A stretch of 32,236 nt of DNA from Actinomycetota bacterium (GTDB lineage Bacteria; Actinomycetota; Acidimicrobiia; Acidimicrobiales; Ilumatobacteraceae): assembly GCA_030645675.1 (NCBI GenBank), contig JAUSLQ010000291.1:1-32236 (forward strand). The letters run 5' to 3'. The notes beneath the pieces are model-generated. The model did not search any database, was not told the DNA's origin, and worked only from the letters and a program-made list of their open reading frames with translations. Position numbers and translations under genes: made by a program. This document shows, in pieces, positions 1 to 10,745 of this stretch. Numbering within the stretch: the first letter of the stretch is position 1; each line of letters starts with the position of its first letter.

Positions 1-20
1 ATGGCTCGGTCGCGTCCATG

Positions 21-2210
21 TCAGTGGGTGAAGCTGACATTGGGTAGCACCTTGCCCATCCACTTGGGCAGGTACCAGTTGCGGTCGCCCAGCAGTGCCA
101 TCGTCGCCGGCACGATCAGCACTCGCACGACGGTGGCGTCGAGCAACACCGCCAACGCCAGCGTGATGCCGAGTTCGGTGGGCGGGATCGGCCCTGTGAC
201 GCCGAAGGCGACGAACACCACGATCATGATGAGAGCCGCATTCGTGATCGGGCGGCCGGTACGGGCAATGCCCTCACGCACCGCCTGGTGGGTGTCGCCG
301 GTGGCCTCGAACCGCTCACGGATGGCCGCCAGCAGGAACAACTGGTAGTCCATCGACAGGCCGAACAGCAGGGCGAAGAAGAACAACGGCGCCCAGGCAT
401 CGACGAAGCCCTGGTGATCGATGCCGATCAGCCCGGCACCGATGCCGTGCTGGAACACCAGCGTGGCGAAGCCGAACGCGGCACCCACCGTCAGCAGGTT
501 CATCAGCACCGAGAAGACCGCCACCACCAGGCTGCGGAACACCACCAGCAGCAGCAGGAACGCCACCAGCAGGATCAGCCCGATGGCCAGCGGGGCCTTG
601 CCGGTGAGCACCTCGGCCAGGTCGTGGTTCTGCGCCGCAGGGCCACCGACCATCGCCGATGGCACCGTGTCGGCCAGTGCCGACCGCAGGGCTGCCACCA
701 TGTCGGAGGTGGCCGAGTCGTCGACCGCAGTGGAACCGACGACGCGCACCACCACGCGGCCGCTGGCCGCCGGCTCGGTGACCGGTCGGGCGTCGACCAC
801 GCCGGGCACAGTGGCAGCGATCTCCGCCACCCGTTGGGCATCTGCGGCATCGACGGTGATCAGCACCGGGGCGGCCGCGCCTTCGCCGTAGGCGGCAGCC
901 ATCGTCTCGTAGCCATCGCGGCTGGTGCGGCCTTGGTCGACGACTCGGGGCCCGGGCATGCCCAGTTTCAGGCCCAATGCCGGAGCGGCCAGCGCGAGCA
1001 GCACGATCGAACCGATGGCCAGCGTGCGGCCGGGCTTGCGCAGCGAACCGGCGGTCAGCTTGGCCCACCGGCCCTCGGCGGCGATGTCGGGGTCTTCGTC
1101 GTGGTGCGGGTGCTTCGACTTGCGGGTGTGCAGCACGCGATCGCCGAGCGCCACCAGCACCGCCGGCAGCAGGGTGAGCGAGGCGAGTGCAACGGCAATG
1201 ACCGAGAGGATCATGCCGAGTGCCATCGAGCGGAACACCATCACCGGCACCACGAACACGGCGGCCAGCGAGAACACGACGGTCAGCGCCGAGAGGAACA
1301 CGGCCTTGCCGGCGGTGCTCAGCGTGTTGGCGATGCCATCCATCGCGTCGGCGCCCTCCGCCCGCTCTTCGCGGTAGCGGCTGACGATGAACAGGCTGTA
1401 GTCGATGCCCACGGCCAGGCCGATCATCATCGAGAAGTTCATCGACCACACCGACAGCGGCATCACGTTGCCCAGCAGGTGCAGCGACGCGAAGCCGACG
1501 GCAATGCCTGACAGGGCCAGCAGCAAGGGCAGGCCGGCTGCGATCGCACTGCCGAACGCCACCAGCAGCAGGATGATGCTGGGCAACCCGGAGAGCAGCT
1601 CAGCGGTGTGCAGCGCTTCTTCGTTGCTCTGGTTGAAATCGGCCCAGACGGCCCACTCGCCGGTGACGTCCACGGTCACCCCATCGGCGAACTTCAGGCC
1701 ACCCACGTAGGCGCCCAACTCGCCGGCGGCCTCCGGCAGATCGGCGTCTTCGGTGCCTTCGAGCGCCACAGGCACCAGGGCCGTGCGCCCGTCTTGCGCC
1801 AGCAGGCCCGATTCGGCGGGCATGGTGCGCGGGTCGACCACCTGGGCGGCACCCGGAGCATCGGCGAGCGAAGCGAGCAGCGCATCCAGCTGCGACGGGT
1901 CGTCGGCCAGCGGAGCCTCTTGCTGGAAGACGACGTACGCGGCCTCGGCACCCAGTGCGGCGAAATCGCTGCGCAGCTCGTCGCGAACCACCTGTGACGT
2001 GCTGCCCTGGGCCTCCCAGCCGGCACCCGACAGCGCACCGTTCAGCGTGACCGCCAGCGGGGCGGCCGACAGTGCGACCGCAGCCCAGGCGATCATCACC
2101 AGCTTGCGGCGGCGGGCGCTGAACCGGGCCACCCGGCCGAGGAGACCGGGCTTGCCCTCGTGATGATGGCCACGTTCGAGATCGGGATGCGGTTCGATGG
2201 TGAGCGGCAT
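21..2210 (-). CDS. MMPL-family (RND superfamily) membrane exporter
   Basis: Predicted proton-driven inner-membrane exporter of 729 residues, the usual size of a compact MMPL protein. A cytoplasmic N-terminus precedes TM1, followed by a large extracytoplasmic loop, a block of five or six membrane segments, a second loop and a second membrane block. Each membrane half carries the Asp-Tyr pair thought to relay protons in MmpL proteins (VGIDYSLF in the first, LSMDYQLF in the second). I chose the ATG at 2210 because GAAAGG lies about 8 bases upstream; an ATG-equivalent 13 codons further out would fall inside an operator. The N-terminus holds a short His run (GHHHEG), which might be incidental. Substrate unknown: family members export lipids, siderophores or drugs. 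The gene has its own promoter, although a matB-like gene lies just upstream on the same strand. Confidence 0.93.
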   Translation of the reverse strand: MPLTIEPHPDLERGHHHEGKPGLLGRVARFSARRRKLVMIAWAAVALSAAPLAVTLNGALSGAGWEAQGSTSQVVRDELRSDFAALGAEAAYVVFQQEAPLADDPSQLDALLASLADAPGAAQVVDPRTMPAESGLLAQDGRTALVPVALEGTEDADLPEAAGELGAYVGGLKFADGVTVDVTGEWAVWADFNQSNEEALHTAELLSGLPSIILLLVAFGSAIAAGLPLLLALSGIAVGFASLHLLGNVMPLSVWSMNFSMMIGLAVGIDYSLFIVSRYREERAEGADAMDGIANTLSTAGKAVFLSALTVVFSLAAVFVVPVMVFRSMALGMILSVIAVALASLTLLPAVLVALGDRVLHTRKSKHPHHDEDPDIAAEGRWAKLTAGSLRKPGRTLAIGSIVLLALAAPALGLKLGMPGPRVVDQGRTSRDGYETMAAAYGEGAAAPVLITVDAADAQRVAEIAATVPGVVDARPVTEPAASGRVVVRVVGSTAVDDSATSDMVAALRSALADTVPSAMVGGPAAQNHDLAEVLTGKAPLAIGLILLVAFLLLLVVFRSLVVAVFSVLMNLLTVGAAFGFATLVFQHGIGAGLIGIDHQGFVDAWAPLFFFALLFGLSMDYQLFLLAAIRERFEATGDTHQAVREGIARTGRPITNAALIMIVVFVAFGVTGPIPPTELGITLALAVLLDATVVRVLIVPATMALLGDRNWYLPKWMGKVLPNVSFTH

Positions 2211-2227
2211 GGCGCGGACCTTTCGTA

Positions 2228-2267
2228 GATACCCGGAGGGGTATCGCAACTATACCCCAAGGGGTAT
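2228..2267. promoter_or_regulatory. Tandem CsoR-type operators ATACCC-N4-GGGTAT
   Basis: Two 16-base palindromes of identical architecture occur at 2252-2267 (centre CAAG) and 2229-2244 (centre GGAG). Their centres are 23 bases apart, about two helical turns. The first occupies the -35/-10 spacer and overlaps the -10 box; the second covers the predicted transcription start. The TACC-G/C-rich-GGTA form matches operators of the CsoR/RcnR/CstR regulator family (copper, nickel/cobalt, persulfide, formaldehyde sensors). No gene for such a regulator is present in the window, so the ligand is unknown. The placement implies repression. Confidence 0.7.
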
Positions 2268-2277
2268 CGAAGGACAA
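2249..2277 (-). promoter_or_regulatory. sigma-70-type promoter of the MMPL gene
   Basis: Read on the minus strand, a -35 box TTGTCC (2272-2277) and a -10 box TATAGT (2249-2254) are separated by exactly 17 bases. Transcription would start near 2242, giving a leader of about 30 bases before the ATG at 2210. A palindrome fills the spacer and touches the -10 box. Assignment is by inspection only. Confidence 0.7.
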
Positions 2278-2299
2278 CCTCCGAACATCGTCGTGCGGC

Positions 2300-3715
2300 T
2301 CAGCGCAGCAGGTTCTTCTGCACCTTTCCCATCGCGTTGCGGGGCAGTTCGGCGACAACCCGCACCTCGCGCGGGCGCTTGTGCAGCGACAGCTGGGCGC
2401 CCACGTGCTGGATCAGCGCCGCCGGGTCGACGGCGTCGCCGACCACGAAGGCCACGATCCGCTGGCCGAGATCGGGGTCGGGCAGGCCGACCACCGCCAC
2501 CTCGTGCACCGAGGGGTGCCCGAGCAGCACCGTCTCCACCTCCCCGGCGCCGACCTTGAAGCCACCGCACTTGATGATGTCCAGCGACGTGCGGCCGACG
2601 ATGCGGTGGAAGCCGTCGGCGTCGATCACTGCCGAGTCGCCGGTGCGGAACCAGCCGCCGTCGAACGCAGCGGCCGTGGCCTCGGGGCGGTGCAGGTACC
2701 CGTCGAACAGCGTGGTGCCGCGCACCTGCAGCTCTCCGATGGACTCACCGTCGTGCGGTGCGGCCAGCCCGTCGTCGCCCACCAGGCGGGTGGCCACGCC
2801 GGCGATGGGCAGGCCCACCCATCCGGGCCGGCGCTCGCCGCGGCAGCGGGTGCTGAGCGTGATCATCGTCTCGGTCATGCCGTAGCGCTCGACCGGGGCG
2901 TGGCCGGTGAGGCCCTGCAACTGCTGGAACACCGGCACCGGCAACGGGGCGCTGCCCGACACCAGCAGGCGAGCGCCGGCCAATGCCCGCGCTGCGTCGG
3001 GATCGGAGCAGACCCGGCCCCACACGGTGGGCACACCGAAGTACAGCGAGCCGCCGGCCGCGGCGTACGCCGCGGGGGTGGGGCGGCCAGTATGGACGAG
3101 CCGGCTGCCCGTGCGCAGCGCCCCCAGGACACCGAGCACCAGACCGTGCACGTGGAACAGGGGCAGGCCGTGCACCAGCGTGTCGGCGGCGGACCACTGC
3201 CATGCATCGGCGAGGCCATCGAGGCCGGCGGCCACGGCCCGCCGTGACAGGACCACCCCCTTCGGAGCGCCGGTGGTGCCCGAGGTGTAGATGATCAGGG
3301 CAGCGGATCCGGCAGGGGGCTCGGCCAACTCGCCGCCGTGTGCCACCCCCGCCAGCGACACTCGCGGCAGGGCCACGTCGGGCCACTCGGCAGCGCCGAG
3401 CACCAGCGCCGCGCCCGAGTCGTGCACGATGTGCTCTCGCTCCACAGGCCCCGCATCGGGAGGCACGGGCACCACCGGCACGCCGGCGGCCAGCGCGGCG
3501 GCCACGGCGATGACGGTGTGCAGCGTGGGCGTTGCGTCGACAGCGACTGCGGCGGCGCCGGCGATGCGGGCGGCTGTGCCATCGGCAGCAGCCGCCAGGG
3601 CAGCCCACGAGATGGGCTCCCCCGCCACTGACACCGCGTCGGCTCGGTCGGGAAAGGCGCCGCGCAACGCCGGCAGCAAGGCACCCCCGGTAATGGTGGC
3701 CTGCGCAGCGCTCAC
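2300..3715 (-). CDS. Acyl-CoA synthetase, MatB (malonyl-CoA synthetase)-like
   Basis: Adenylate-forming ligase of 471 residues that would activate a short acid (possibly malonate or methylmalonate) to its CoA thioester with ATP. Visible motifs are the P-loop YTSGTTGAPKG (about 143-153), the PLFHVHGL segment, GMTET before the hinge, the A8 loop CGGFKVGAGEVE, and the C-terminal catalytic-lysine motif LPRNAMGKVQKNLL, which closely resembles MatB enzymes. The length also fits the short MatB type. The GTG start at 3715 overlaps the TetR stop codon by 4 bases (GTGA), so the two genes are translationally coupled. Specificity for malonate is inferred from overall resemblance; another short or branched acid is possible. 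The reading frame stays open far upstream, but that part is antisense-like low-quality sequence overlapping the regulator. Confidence 0.85.
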   Translation of the reverse strand: MSAAQATITGGALLPALRGAFPDRADAVSVAGEPISWAALAAAADGTAARIAGAAAVAVDATPTLHTVIAVAAALAAGVPVVPVPPDAGPVEREHIVHDSGAALVLGAAEWPDVALPRVSLAGVAHGGELAEPPAGSAALIIYTSGTTGAPKGVVLSRRAVAAGLDGLADAWQWSAADTLVHGLPLFHVHGLVLGVLGALRTGSRLVHTGRPTPAAYAAAGGSLYFGVPTVWGRVCSDPDAARALAGARLLVSGSAPLPVPVFQQLQGLTGHAPVERYGMTETMITLSTRCRGERRPGWVGLPIAGVATRLVGDDGLAAPHDGESIGELQVRGTTLFDGYLHRPEATAAAFDGGWFRTGDSAVIDADGFHRIVGRTSLDIIKCGGFKVGAGEVETVLLGHPSVHEVAVVGLPDPDLGQRIVAFVVGDAVDPAALIQHVGAQLSLHKRPREVRVVAELPRNAMGKVQKNLLR

Positions 3716-4305
3716 GCCTTGGCGGCGGCCAGCACGCCGCAGAGCCGATCGACGAACTCGTTGAACGCGCTCGTCAGCCGGCGCCGGTCGCCGGTAGCGA
3801 ACAGGTCCATCACCAGCCCGGTGAACGTGGCCTTCACCAGCGAGGCCTCGGCTTCGGCCCGCTCGGCCGAGAGGCCCTCCGCGGCCAGACGCTGCTCGAC
3901 GTCGTGGCGCCACACACCGATCTGGTCGGCCCGCACTTCGCCGGCCAGCCCGGTGACCTTCGGGTCGAGCGTGGCCGCCTCGTAGTTCAGCCGCACCAGG
4001 GCCAGGTTGGCGGGCGACGCGTTCATCCACCGCCACCACTTCCGGTACAGCTCGGCCTGGGTGATGCGCGGGTTGCGGGCCATCCACGCGGCCTGCACGG
4101 CCAGTTGCTGCTCCAGCCCGCGGGCCAGCGCTGCCGTCAGCAGCTCTTCCTTGGAGCCGAAGTGGTGCACCAGGCGGTTGATGCTGACATCCAGCGCGGC
4201 CGCCATTGGCCGCAGCGTGGCCTGCGCCAGGCCGTTCTCGGCGAGGTAGACGACGATTCGGTCGAGCAACTCCTGCCGTCGCTCTAGGTCGGGGGTCCTG
4301 GCCAC
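3712..4305 (-). CDS. TetR-family transcriptional regulator
   Basis: About 197 residues. An N-terminal helix-turn-helix (ATLRPMAAALDVSINRLVHHF followed by GSKEELL in the next helix) is typical of TetR proteins, and the C-terminal helices would bind a ligand. It is translationally coupled to the matB-like ligase, so it most likely senses an acyl-CoA or acid related to that enzyme. I prefer the GTG at 4305 (protein beginning VARTPDLERR), because AGTAGGG sits about 8 bases upstream; a GTG at 4314 would add three residues but has no spaced ribosome site. It starts only 28 bases after the hutI stop codon on the same strand and may be co-transcribed with the hut genes. A visible operator could not be assigned to it. 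Confidence 0.85.
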   Translation of the reverse strand: MARTPDLERRQELLDRIVVYLAENGLAQATLRPMAAALDVSINRLVHHFGSKEELLTAALARGLEQQLAVQAAWMARNPRITQAELYRKWWRWMNASPANLALVRLNYEAATLDPKVTGLAGEVRADQIGVWRHDVEQRLAAEGLSAERAEAEASLVKATFTGLVMDLFATGDRRRLTSAFNEFVDRLCGVLAAAKA

Positions 4306-4333
4306 AGGTGGCACCCTACTGTCTGCCCTGGCA

Positions 4334-5494
4334 TCACCCGGCTATGCCGCGCTGCACCACGGCGTGCACCAGCGGCACTCCGGGTCGGTACACGAGGTGT
4401 GTGTACGAGGGCGCCTCCAGCACCACCAGATCGGCGCGGGCACCTGGGCACAGCACCCCCACGTCGTCGCGTCGCAAGGCCAGCGCGCCTCCGAGCGTGG
4501 CCGCGAGCAGCGCCTCTTCGGGGGTCATGTGCATGTCGCGCACGGCCAGTGCGATGCAGAACGACATCGAGGTCGTGTAGCTGCTGCCAGGGTTGCAGTT
4601 GGTGGCGATCGCGACGGTGGCACCGGCATCGATCACCCTGCGGGCGTTGGGGTACGGCTGGCGGGTGCTGAAGTCGGTCGCCGGAAGGAAGGTGGCCACG
4701 GTGTCGCTGCCCGCCAGCGCGGCGATGTCGGCATCACTGAGGTACGTGCAGTGATCGGCCGAGGCACAGCCCATCTCCACGGCCAGCTGCACCCCGGGGC
4801 CGTGGCCCAATTGGTTGGCGTGCAGCCGCAGGCCGAGACCGCGCTCACGGCCCGCGGCCAGCACTTGCCGGCACTGCTCGGCGTCGAACGCACCCACCTC
4901 GCAGAACGCGTCGATCCAGCGCGCGTGTGGTGCCACGGCGTCGAGCATGTCGGTGCTCACGTGGTGCACGTAGTCGTCGATGCGGCCCGCGAACTCCGGT
5001 GGCACCACGTGCGCGCCGAGGAACGTGGTCTCGGGGGTGATCTCGCCGGCCACGCGCAGGCAGCGCGTCTCGTGTGCCACGTCGAGCCCGTAGCCCGACT
5101 TGATCTCGATGGTGGTGATGCCCGCACGCCGCGCCTCGGCCCGCCTGGCAGCAGCCAGGGTGCGGAGCTCGTCGTCGGTGGCGGCACGCGTGGCTGCCAC
5201 CGAGACTCGGATGCCGCCGGCCTCGTACGGCCTGCCGGCCATCCGGGCGGCGAACTCGTCGCCGCGGTCGCCGGCGAACACCAAGTGGGTGTGGCTGTCG
5301 ACGAAGCCGGGGATCACGCAGCGGCCACCGGCATCGATGCGCCGGTCGGCCACCTGGCCTGCCGGGCCGACCGCGATCACCACCCCGTCCTGGAACACCA
5401 CCGATGCGTTGCGCACCAGGCCGAGCGGCCCCTCGCCCACCGTCGGGTCGTTGGTGACGAGCAGTCCGATGCCGTCGACCACCGCGCTGCTCAC
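4334..5494 (-). CDS. hutI: Imidazolonepropionase
   Basis: Third step of histidine degradation: hydrolysis of 4-imidazolone-5-propionate to N-formimino-L-glutamate in the cytoplasm. The 386-residue protein is an amidohydrolase with the metal site DSHTH (His68, His70), the substrate stretch [10 protein letters not shown] (about 130-138), HANQLGHG (His225) and DHCTYL (His248). The position where HutI normally has the metal-binding or catalytic Asp (TD-x-NPG in other HutI proteins) reads Asn299 in ATNCNPGSS. The start is a GTG at 5494 overlapping the hutF stop by 4 bases (GTGA), giving coupled translation. The family assignment is firm because of the motifs and the hutH-hutU-hutF context. Confidence 0.95.
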   Translation of the reverse strand: MSSAVVDGIGLLVTNDPTVGEGPLGLVRNASVVFQDGVVIAVGPAGQVADRRIDAGGRCVIPGFVDSHTHLVFAGDRGDEFAARMAGRPYEAGGIRVSVAATRAATDDELRTLAAARRAEARRAGITTIEIKSGYGLDVAHETRCLRVAGEITPETTFLGAHVVPPEFAGRIDDYVHHVSTDMLDAVAPHARWIDAFCEVGAFDAEQCRQVLAAGRERGLGLRLHANQLGHGPGVQLAVEMGCASADHCTYLSDADIAALAGSDTVATFLPATDFSTRQPYPNARRVIDAGATVAIATNCNPGSSYTTSMSFCIALAVRDMHMTPEEALLAATLGGALALRRDDVGVLCPGARADLVVLEAPSYTHLVYRPGVPLVHAVVQRGIAG

Positions 5495-6849
5495 GAGAAG
5501 CCTTCCACCAGCTCGCCGATGACGGCACCCAGTTCGGCCGCGACGTCGATGGAGCAGTGGCGCCCGTCGGACACCACCACGCGACCACCGGCGACCACGT
5601 GGTGCACATCGGCCGCGCCGGCAGCAAAGACAGCAGTCTCCAACAGCGTGTGCGCCGAGGCCCCAGCGGTGCGCACGGTGTCCATCCGGACGCTGACCAG
5701 GTCGGCCGGCGCGCCGACCTCGATGCGACCGGCTTCCGGCCACCCCAGCGACGCATGCCCCTGCACCGTGGCCGCCCGCAGCAACGACACCGAGTCGTGC
5801 AGGCCGCGCACCTGAGAGGCCAGGCGCTGGTCCAGCTCCACCGCCCGCGCTTCTTCGAACATGTCGACGATCGCGTTCGAGTCCGTGCCCAGCGCGAGGT
5901 GGGCACCGGCGTCGCGCAGCGCCCATGCCGGCCCGATGCCGTCCGCCAGGTCGCGCTCGGTCGTGGGGCACAGGCAGATGGTGCTGCCGGCCGCGCCGTA
6001 CAACCCGATGTCGGCCCCGGCCAGGTGGGTGGCGTGCACTGCGGTGAACTGCCGGCGCAACACCCCGCGCTCGGCCAGCAGTGCCGTCGGGGTGACGCCG
6101 TACACCTCGATGCACCGGTCGTTCTCCGCCGGCTGCTCGGAGACGTGGGCGTGCAACGGCGCATCGTGACGTTCCGCCCACTCGGCGACCACCTCGATGC
6201 CGGCCGGGTCGACGGCGCGCACGGAGTGGATCGCAGCACCCACACGAACAGCGGGCCCGGACAATGCTTCGACGGCCTCCGAGGCACGCACCGCCCAGGC
6301 CAGCGCGTCGCCGTCGCTGAACCGTCGCTGCTGGGCGTTCAAGACTTGCCCGATGCCACCGTGCAGATAGCACGCATCCAACAAGGTGATGCGCAGGCCG
6401 GCCTCCTCGGCGGCGGCCACCAGCGCAGCGCTCATCGCGTTCGGATCGGCGTACGGCGTGCCGCCGGCACCGTGGTGCAGGTAGTGGAACTCTCCCACAC
6501 ACGTGATGCCGGCCATTGCCATCTCGCCATACACCGCACGCGCCAACCGGAAGTACGAGTCGGGGTCCAGCCGCTCGCACAAGCCGTACATCTGCTCGCG
6601 CCACGTCCAGAACGAGCCGTTGCCCACCTGTGTTCGCCCACGCAGCGCACGATGGAATGCGTGGCTGTGCGCATTCGCCAGCCCAGGCAGGGTGAGCCCG
6701 GCGAGGCGCGTGGCCTTGGCGGGGCACTCGACGCCCGACAGGACGCCCGTGATGGCCCCGGCTTCCACCTGCACCAGGACGTGCGGCGTGGCCAGCGCGC
6801 TGCCCAGCCACGCCGTCTCACACCAGTACAGGCCCGACTCTGACGCCAT
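5491..6849 (-). CDS. hutF: Formimidoylglutamate deiminase
   Basis: Converts N-formimino-L-glutamate to N-formyl-L-glutamate plus ammonia, marking the five-step histidine pathway rather than direct formimino hydrolysis. The protein has 452 residues, the normal HutF length. Motifs are the metal pair HSH (61-63) in [17 protein letters not shown], the family marker FWTWREQMY (about 80-88), HAHVSEQ later in the barrel, and the metal Asp in GTDSNA. The ATG at 6849 follows immediately on the TAG stop of the deformylase-like gene (TAGATG), so the two are almost certainly coupled. Its product needs an N-formylglutamate deformylase (HutG), yet no HutG-family gene is seen in this window. Confidence 0.95.
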   Translation of the reverse strand: MASESGLYWCETAWLGSALATPHVLVQVEAGAITGVLSGVECPAKATRLAGLTLPGLANAHSHAFHRALRGRTQVGNGSFWTWREQMYGLCERLDPDSYFRLARAVYGEMAMAGITCVGEFHYLHHGAGGTPYADPNAMSAALVAAAEEAGLRITLLDACYLHGGIGQVLNAQQRRFSDGDALAWAVRASEAVEALSGPAVRVGAAIHSVRAVDPAGIEVVAEWAERHDAPLHAHVSEQPAENDRCIEVYGVTPTALLAERGVLRRQFTAVHATHLAGADIGLYGAAGSTICLCPTTERDLADGIGPAWALRDAGAHLALGTDSNAIVDMFEEARAVELDQRLASQVRGLHDSVSLLRAATVQGHASLGWPEAGRIEVGAPADLVSVRMDTVRTAGASAHTLLETAVFAAGAADVHHVVAGGRVVVSDGRHCSIDVAAELGAVIGELVEGFS

Positions 6850-7425
6850 CTACGAGCCCACTCGTTGCACGAACTCGGAGATGCGAGCGACGAACGCATC
6901 GCGGTGGAACCGCTCGAACTGCTCCCAGGTGGTGAGCGTGCGCGTGTCGTGCACCCGGTCGAGGAACAGCACGCCATCGAGGTGGTCGCACTCGTGCTGG
7001 AACGTGCCGGCGGTCAGCCCGCGTCGCACTTCGTCGTGGGGCGTGCCTTCGCGATCCAGCCATCGGACGCGGACGTTCACGTGGCGCAACACGTTGCCGC
7101 GAAGGTTGGGCACCGACAAGCAGCCTTCGTTCACGTCGACCACCTCGTCGTCGAGCGGCTGGATGATCGGGTTCACCACCACGGTCAGCGGGATGCGCGG
7201 CTTGTACGGGTAACGGGGGTTGTCGCGCACCTCGATAGTGGCGATGCGCAGCAGCTCGCCCACCTGTGGGGCGGCGATGCCCGCACCGTTGGCGGCCCTC
7301 ATCGTGTCGATCAGGTCGTCGATCAGCTCTTGCACGATCGGCGTGGCCAGCTCGGCCGGCGTGACTTCACGCGACCGCTGGCGCAGCAACAGGTTGCCCA
7401 CGTGCAGGATCTCGCGAACGGTCAT
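6850..7425 (-). CDS. def: Peptide deformylase family protein in the hut operon
   Basis: 191 residues with all three peptide deformylase motifs intact: GAGIAAPQVG (motif 1), EGCLSVP (motif 2, metal Cys) and QHECDHLDG (motif 3, the HExxH-like metal site with catalytic Glu). It should be an active metallohydrolase that removes formyl groups. It lies between hutU (3 bases after its stop) and hutF (no gap), so it is co-expressed with histidine degradation. A housekeeping role at N-formyl-methionine of new proteins is the default. The location suggests instead, or as well, action on N-formyl-L-glutamate made by HutF; this is inference. The start codon is ATG at 7425 with GAGGA directly before it, a cramped ribosome site consistent with coupling to hutU. 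Confidence 0.93.
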   Translation of the reverse strand: MTVREILHVGNLLLRQRSREVTPAELATPIVQELIDDLIDTMRAANGAGIAAPQVGELLRIATIEVRDNPRYPYKPRIPLTVVVNPIIQPLDDEVVDVNEGCLSVPNLRGNVLRHVNVRVRWLDREGTPHDEVRRGLTAGTFQHECDHLDGVLFLDRVHDTRTLTTWEQFERFHRDAFVARISEFVQRVGS

Positions 7426-7428
7426 TCC

Positions 7429-9099
<1,671 letters not shown>

Positions 9100-9113
9100 G
9101 GCAGACACCCTCC

Positions 9114-10667
9114 TCAGGAAGCGGATTCCAACGGGCCGACAGCGGCTTCCACTGCGGCGAGGACACTGCCCTCGGCGAGCAGCAGTTCGGCGCGGCACAG
9201 GTCGGGCGACAACCAGCGGTCGGGGCCCGGCCCGGCGACGTGCTCGCGGAGCACCCGAAGCGCGGCACCGGTGCCGGCCGCAGGGTGGAGTGGCCCGCGC
9301 AGGTCGATCGCCGCGGCGGCGCACACCATCTCCACGGCCAACACCCGACGCAGGTTGGCCACGCTGCGGCGCAGCTTGCGAGCGGCGGCCCAGCCGTTCG
9401 AGACGTGGTCTTCCTGCATCGCGCTGGTGGGCATGCTCTGGGTGCTGGCGGGCACCGCCAGCCGCTGGTTCTCCAGGGCCATCGCCACCTGCGTGTAGTG
9501 GGCGATCATCATCCCGCTGTTCACACCCGCATCGGTGGACAAGAACGGGGGCAGCCCGTGCGAGCGGGCCACGTCGAGCATGCGGTCGGTGCGCCGCTCG
9601 GCGATCGCGGTCAGCTCGCTGGCGGCGATGGCGAGGAAGTCGCAGACGAACCCCACCGGTGCGCCGTGGAAGTTGCCGCAGCTCTCCACCCGGCCGTCGG
9701 GCAGGATCATCGGGTTGTCGATGGCCGCCTGCAGTTCGCGCTCGGCGATGGTGCGGGCGTGGGCCATCGTGTCCAGGGCAGCACCGTGCACCTGGGGCGT
9801 GCAGCGCAACGAGTAGGCATCCTGCACCCTCGAATCGCCCACCCGGTGGCTGGCGACGATCGCCGAACCGGCCAACAGGCGGGTGAGGTTGCGAGCGCTG
9901 GCGGCCTGGCCCACCTGCGGCCGCAACGCCTGCAGGTCGGCGGCAAACGCGCGGTCGGTGCCCAGCAGGCCCTCCACCGTCATCGCCGCCGTCAGGTCGG
10001 CCAGCCGGGCGAGCTCGCCCAGGTCGTGCAACGCAAGGCACAGCATGCCCAGGATGCCATCGGTGCCGTTGATCAACGCCAGGCCCTCCTTGGCGCGCAA
10101 CGTGACGGGCGCGAGCCCGGCCTGCCGCAAGGCGACGGCCGTGGGAACGAGCGCACCTTCGGGGCCCCACACCTCGCCCTCGCCGATGAGTGCCAGCGCA
10201 CAGTGGCTCAGCGGCGCCAGATCGCCGCTGGCGCCCAACGAACCGTGCTCGCGAACCACCGGAGTGATGCCCGCGTTCAGCAGCGCCAGCTGCAGCTCGA
10301 CGATCTCCGGGCGGGCACCGGAGAAGCCCATCGCCAGGCTGCGCGCCCGCAGCAACAGCATCGCCCGCACGACCTCCGGCTCGACGGGCTCGCCCATGCC
10401 GGCCGCATGCGAGCGCACCAGGGCAACCTGCAGCTCTGCCGTGCGGGCGGCAGGAATCGCCGTGTTGGCCAGCGAGCCGAAGCCGGTGGTGACGCCGTAC
10501 ACGGGGGTGTCGGCAGCCACGAAGCCGTCGATCAGGGCGGCCGATCGCTGCATCGCCTGCCGGGCGGCAGTTCCCAGCGCCACCGGGACGGCGCGCCGAG
10601 CGACGGCGACCACGTCGGCCGCGGCGACACCGCGCGGCCCGAGTTCGATGGTCTGCTTGTCTTTCAT
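9114..10667 (-). CDS. hutH: Histidine ammonia-lyase
   Basis: First step of histidine degradation: elimination of ammonia from L-histidine to give urocanate. At 517 residues it is near the family norm. The self-forming MIO electrophile comes from Ala146-Ser147-Gly148 in [14 protein letters not shown], and the catalytic tyrosine is Tyr57 in [11 protein letters not shown]. The ATG at 10667 gives the conserved N-terminal length, though its upstream GCAGG is too close to be a normal ribosome site; an in-frame GTG at 10721 would add 18 poorly conserved residues. It follows the PhnD-like gene by 78 bases and begins the hutH-hutU-def-hutF-hutI series. Confidence 0.96.
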   Translation of the reverse strand: MKDKQTIELGPRGVAAADVVAVARRAVPVALGTAARQAMQRSAALIDGFVAADTPVYGVTTGFGSLANTAIPAARTAELQVALVRSHAAGMGEPVEPEVVRAMLLLRARSLAMGFSGARPEIVELQLALLNAGITPVVREHGSLGASGDLAPLSHCALALIGEGEVWGPEGALVPTAVALRQAGLAPVTLRAKEGLALINGTDGILGMLCLALHDLGELARLADLTAAMTVEGLLGTDRAFAADLQALRPQVGQAASARNLTRLLAGSAIVASHRVGDSRVQDAYSLRCTPQVHGAALDTMAHARTIAERELQAAIDNPMILPDGRVESCGNFHGAPVGFVCDFLAIAASELTAIAERRTDRMLDVARSHGLPPFLSTDAGVNSGMMIAHYTQVAMALENQRLAVPASTQSMPTSAMQEDHVSNGWAAARKLRRSVANLRRVLAVEMVCAAAAIDLRGPLHPAAGTGAALRVLREHVAGPGPDRWLSPDLCRAELLLAEGSVLAAVEAAVGPLESAS

Positions 10668-10745
10668 CCTGCGCAACAGCTTGCCACACGACGCAATAGA
10701 CCTGCAACCATCACCGGGCACGTCCCGAGCCGTGCCGCAGCGGGT

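Noticed and set aside
288-1511. Long open frames opposite the MMPL gene and opposite most other genes (for example 6865-9498 and 9240-11597 on the plus strand)
   Set aside because: Very high GC at third positions leaves stop-free antisense frames. Their translations are His/Arg/Gln-rich or Ala/Pro/Arg-rich without domains, and the true genes are supported by motifs and ribosome sites.
4334-6811. A giant fused protein extending hutI to 825 residues, and similar extensions of hutU, the demethylase at 14224 and the matB-like ligase
   Set aside because: The extra N-terminal parts are the neighbouring genes read in another frame. Family lengths, 4-base overlaps and ribosome sites mark the true starts.
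10717-10736. GGCACG/CGTGCC hairpin between the PhnD-like gene and hutH as a terminator
   Set aside because: Only six base pairs with an 8-base loop and no T-run. In DNA this GC-rich such repeats arise by chance, and hutH has no convincing promoter after it.
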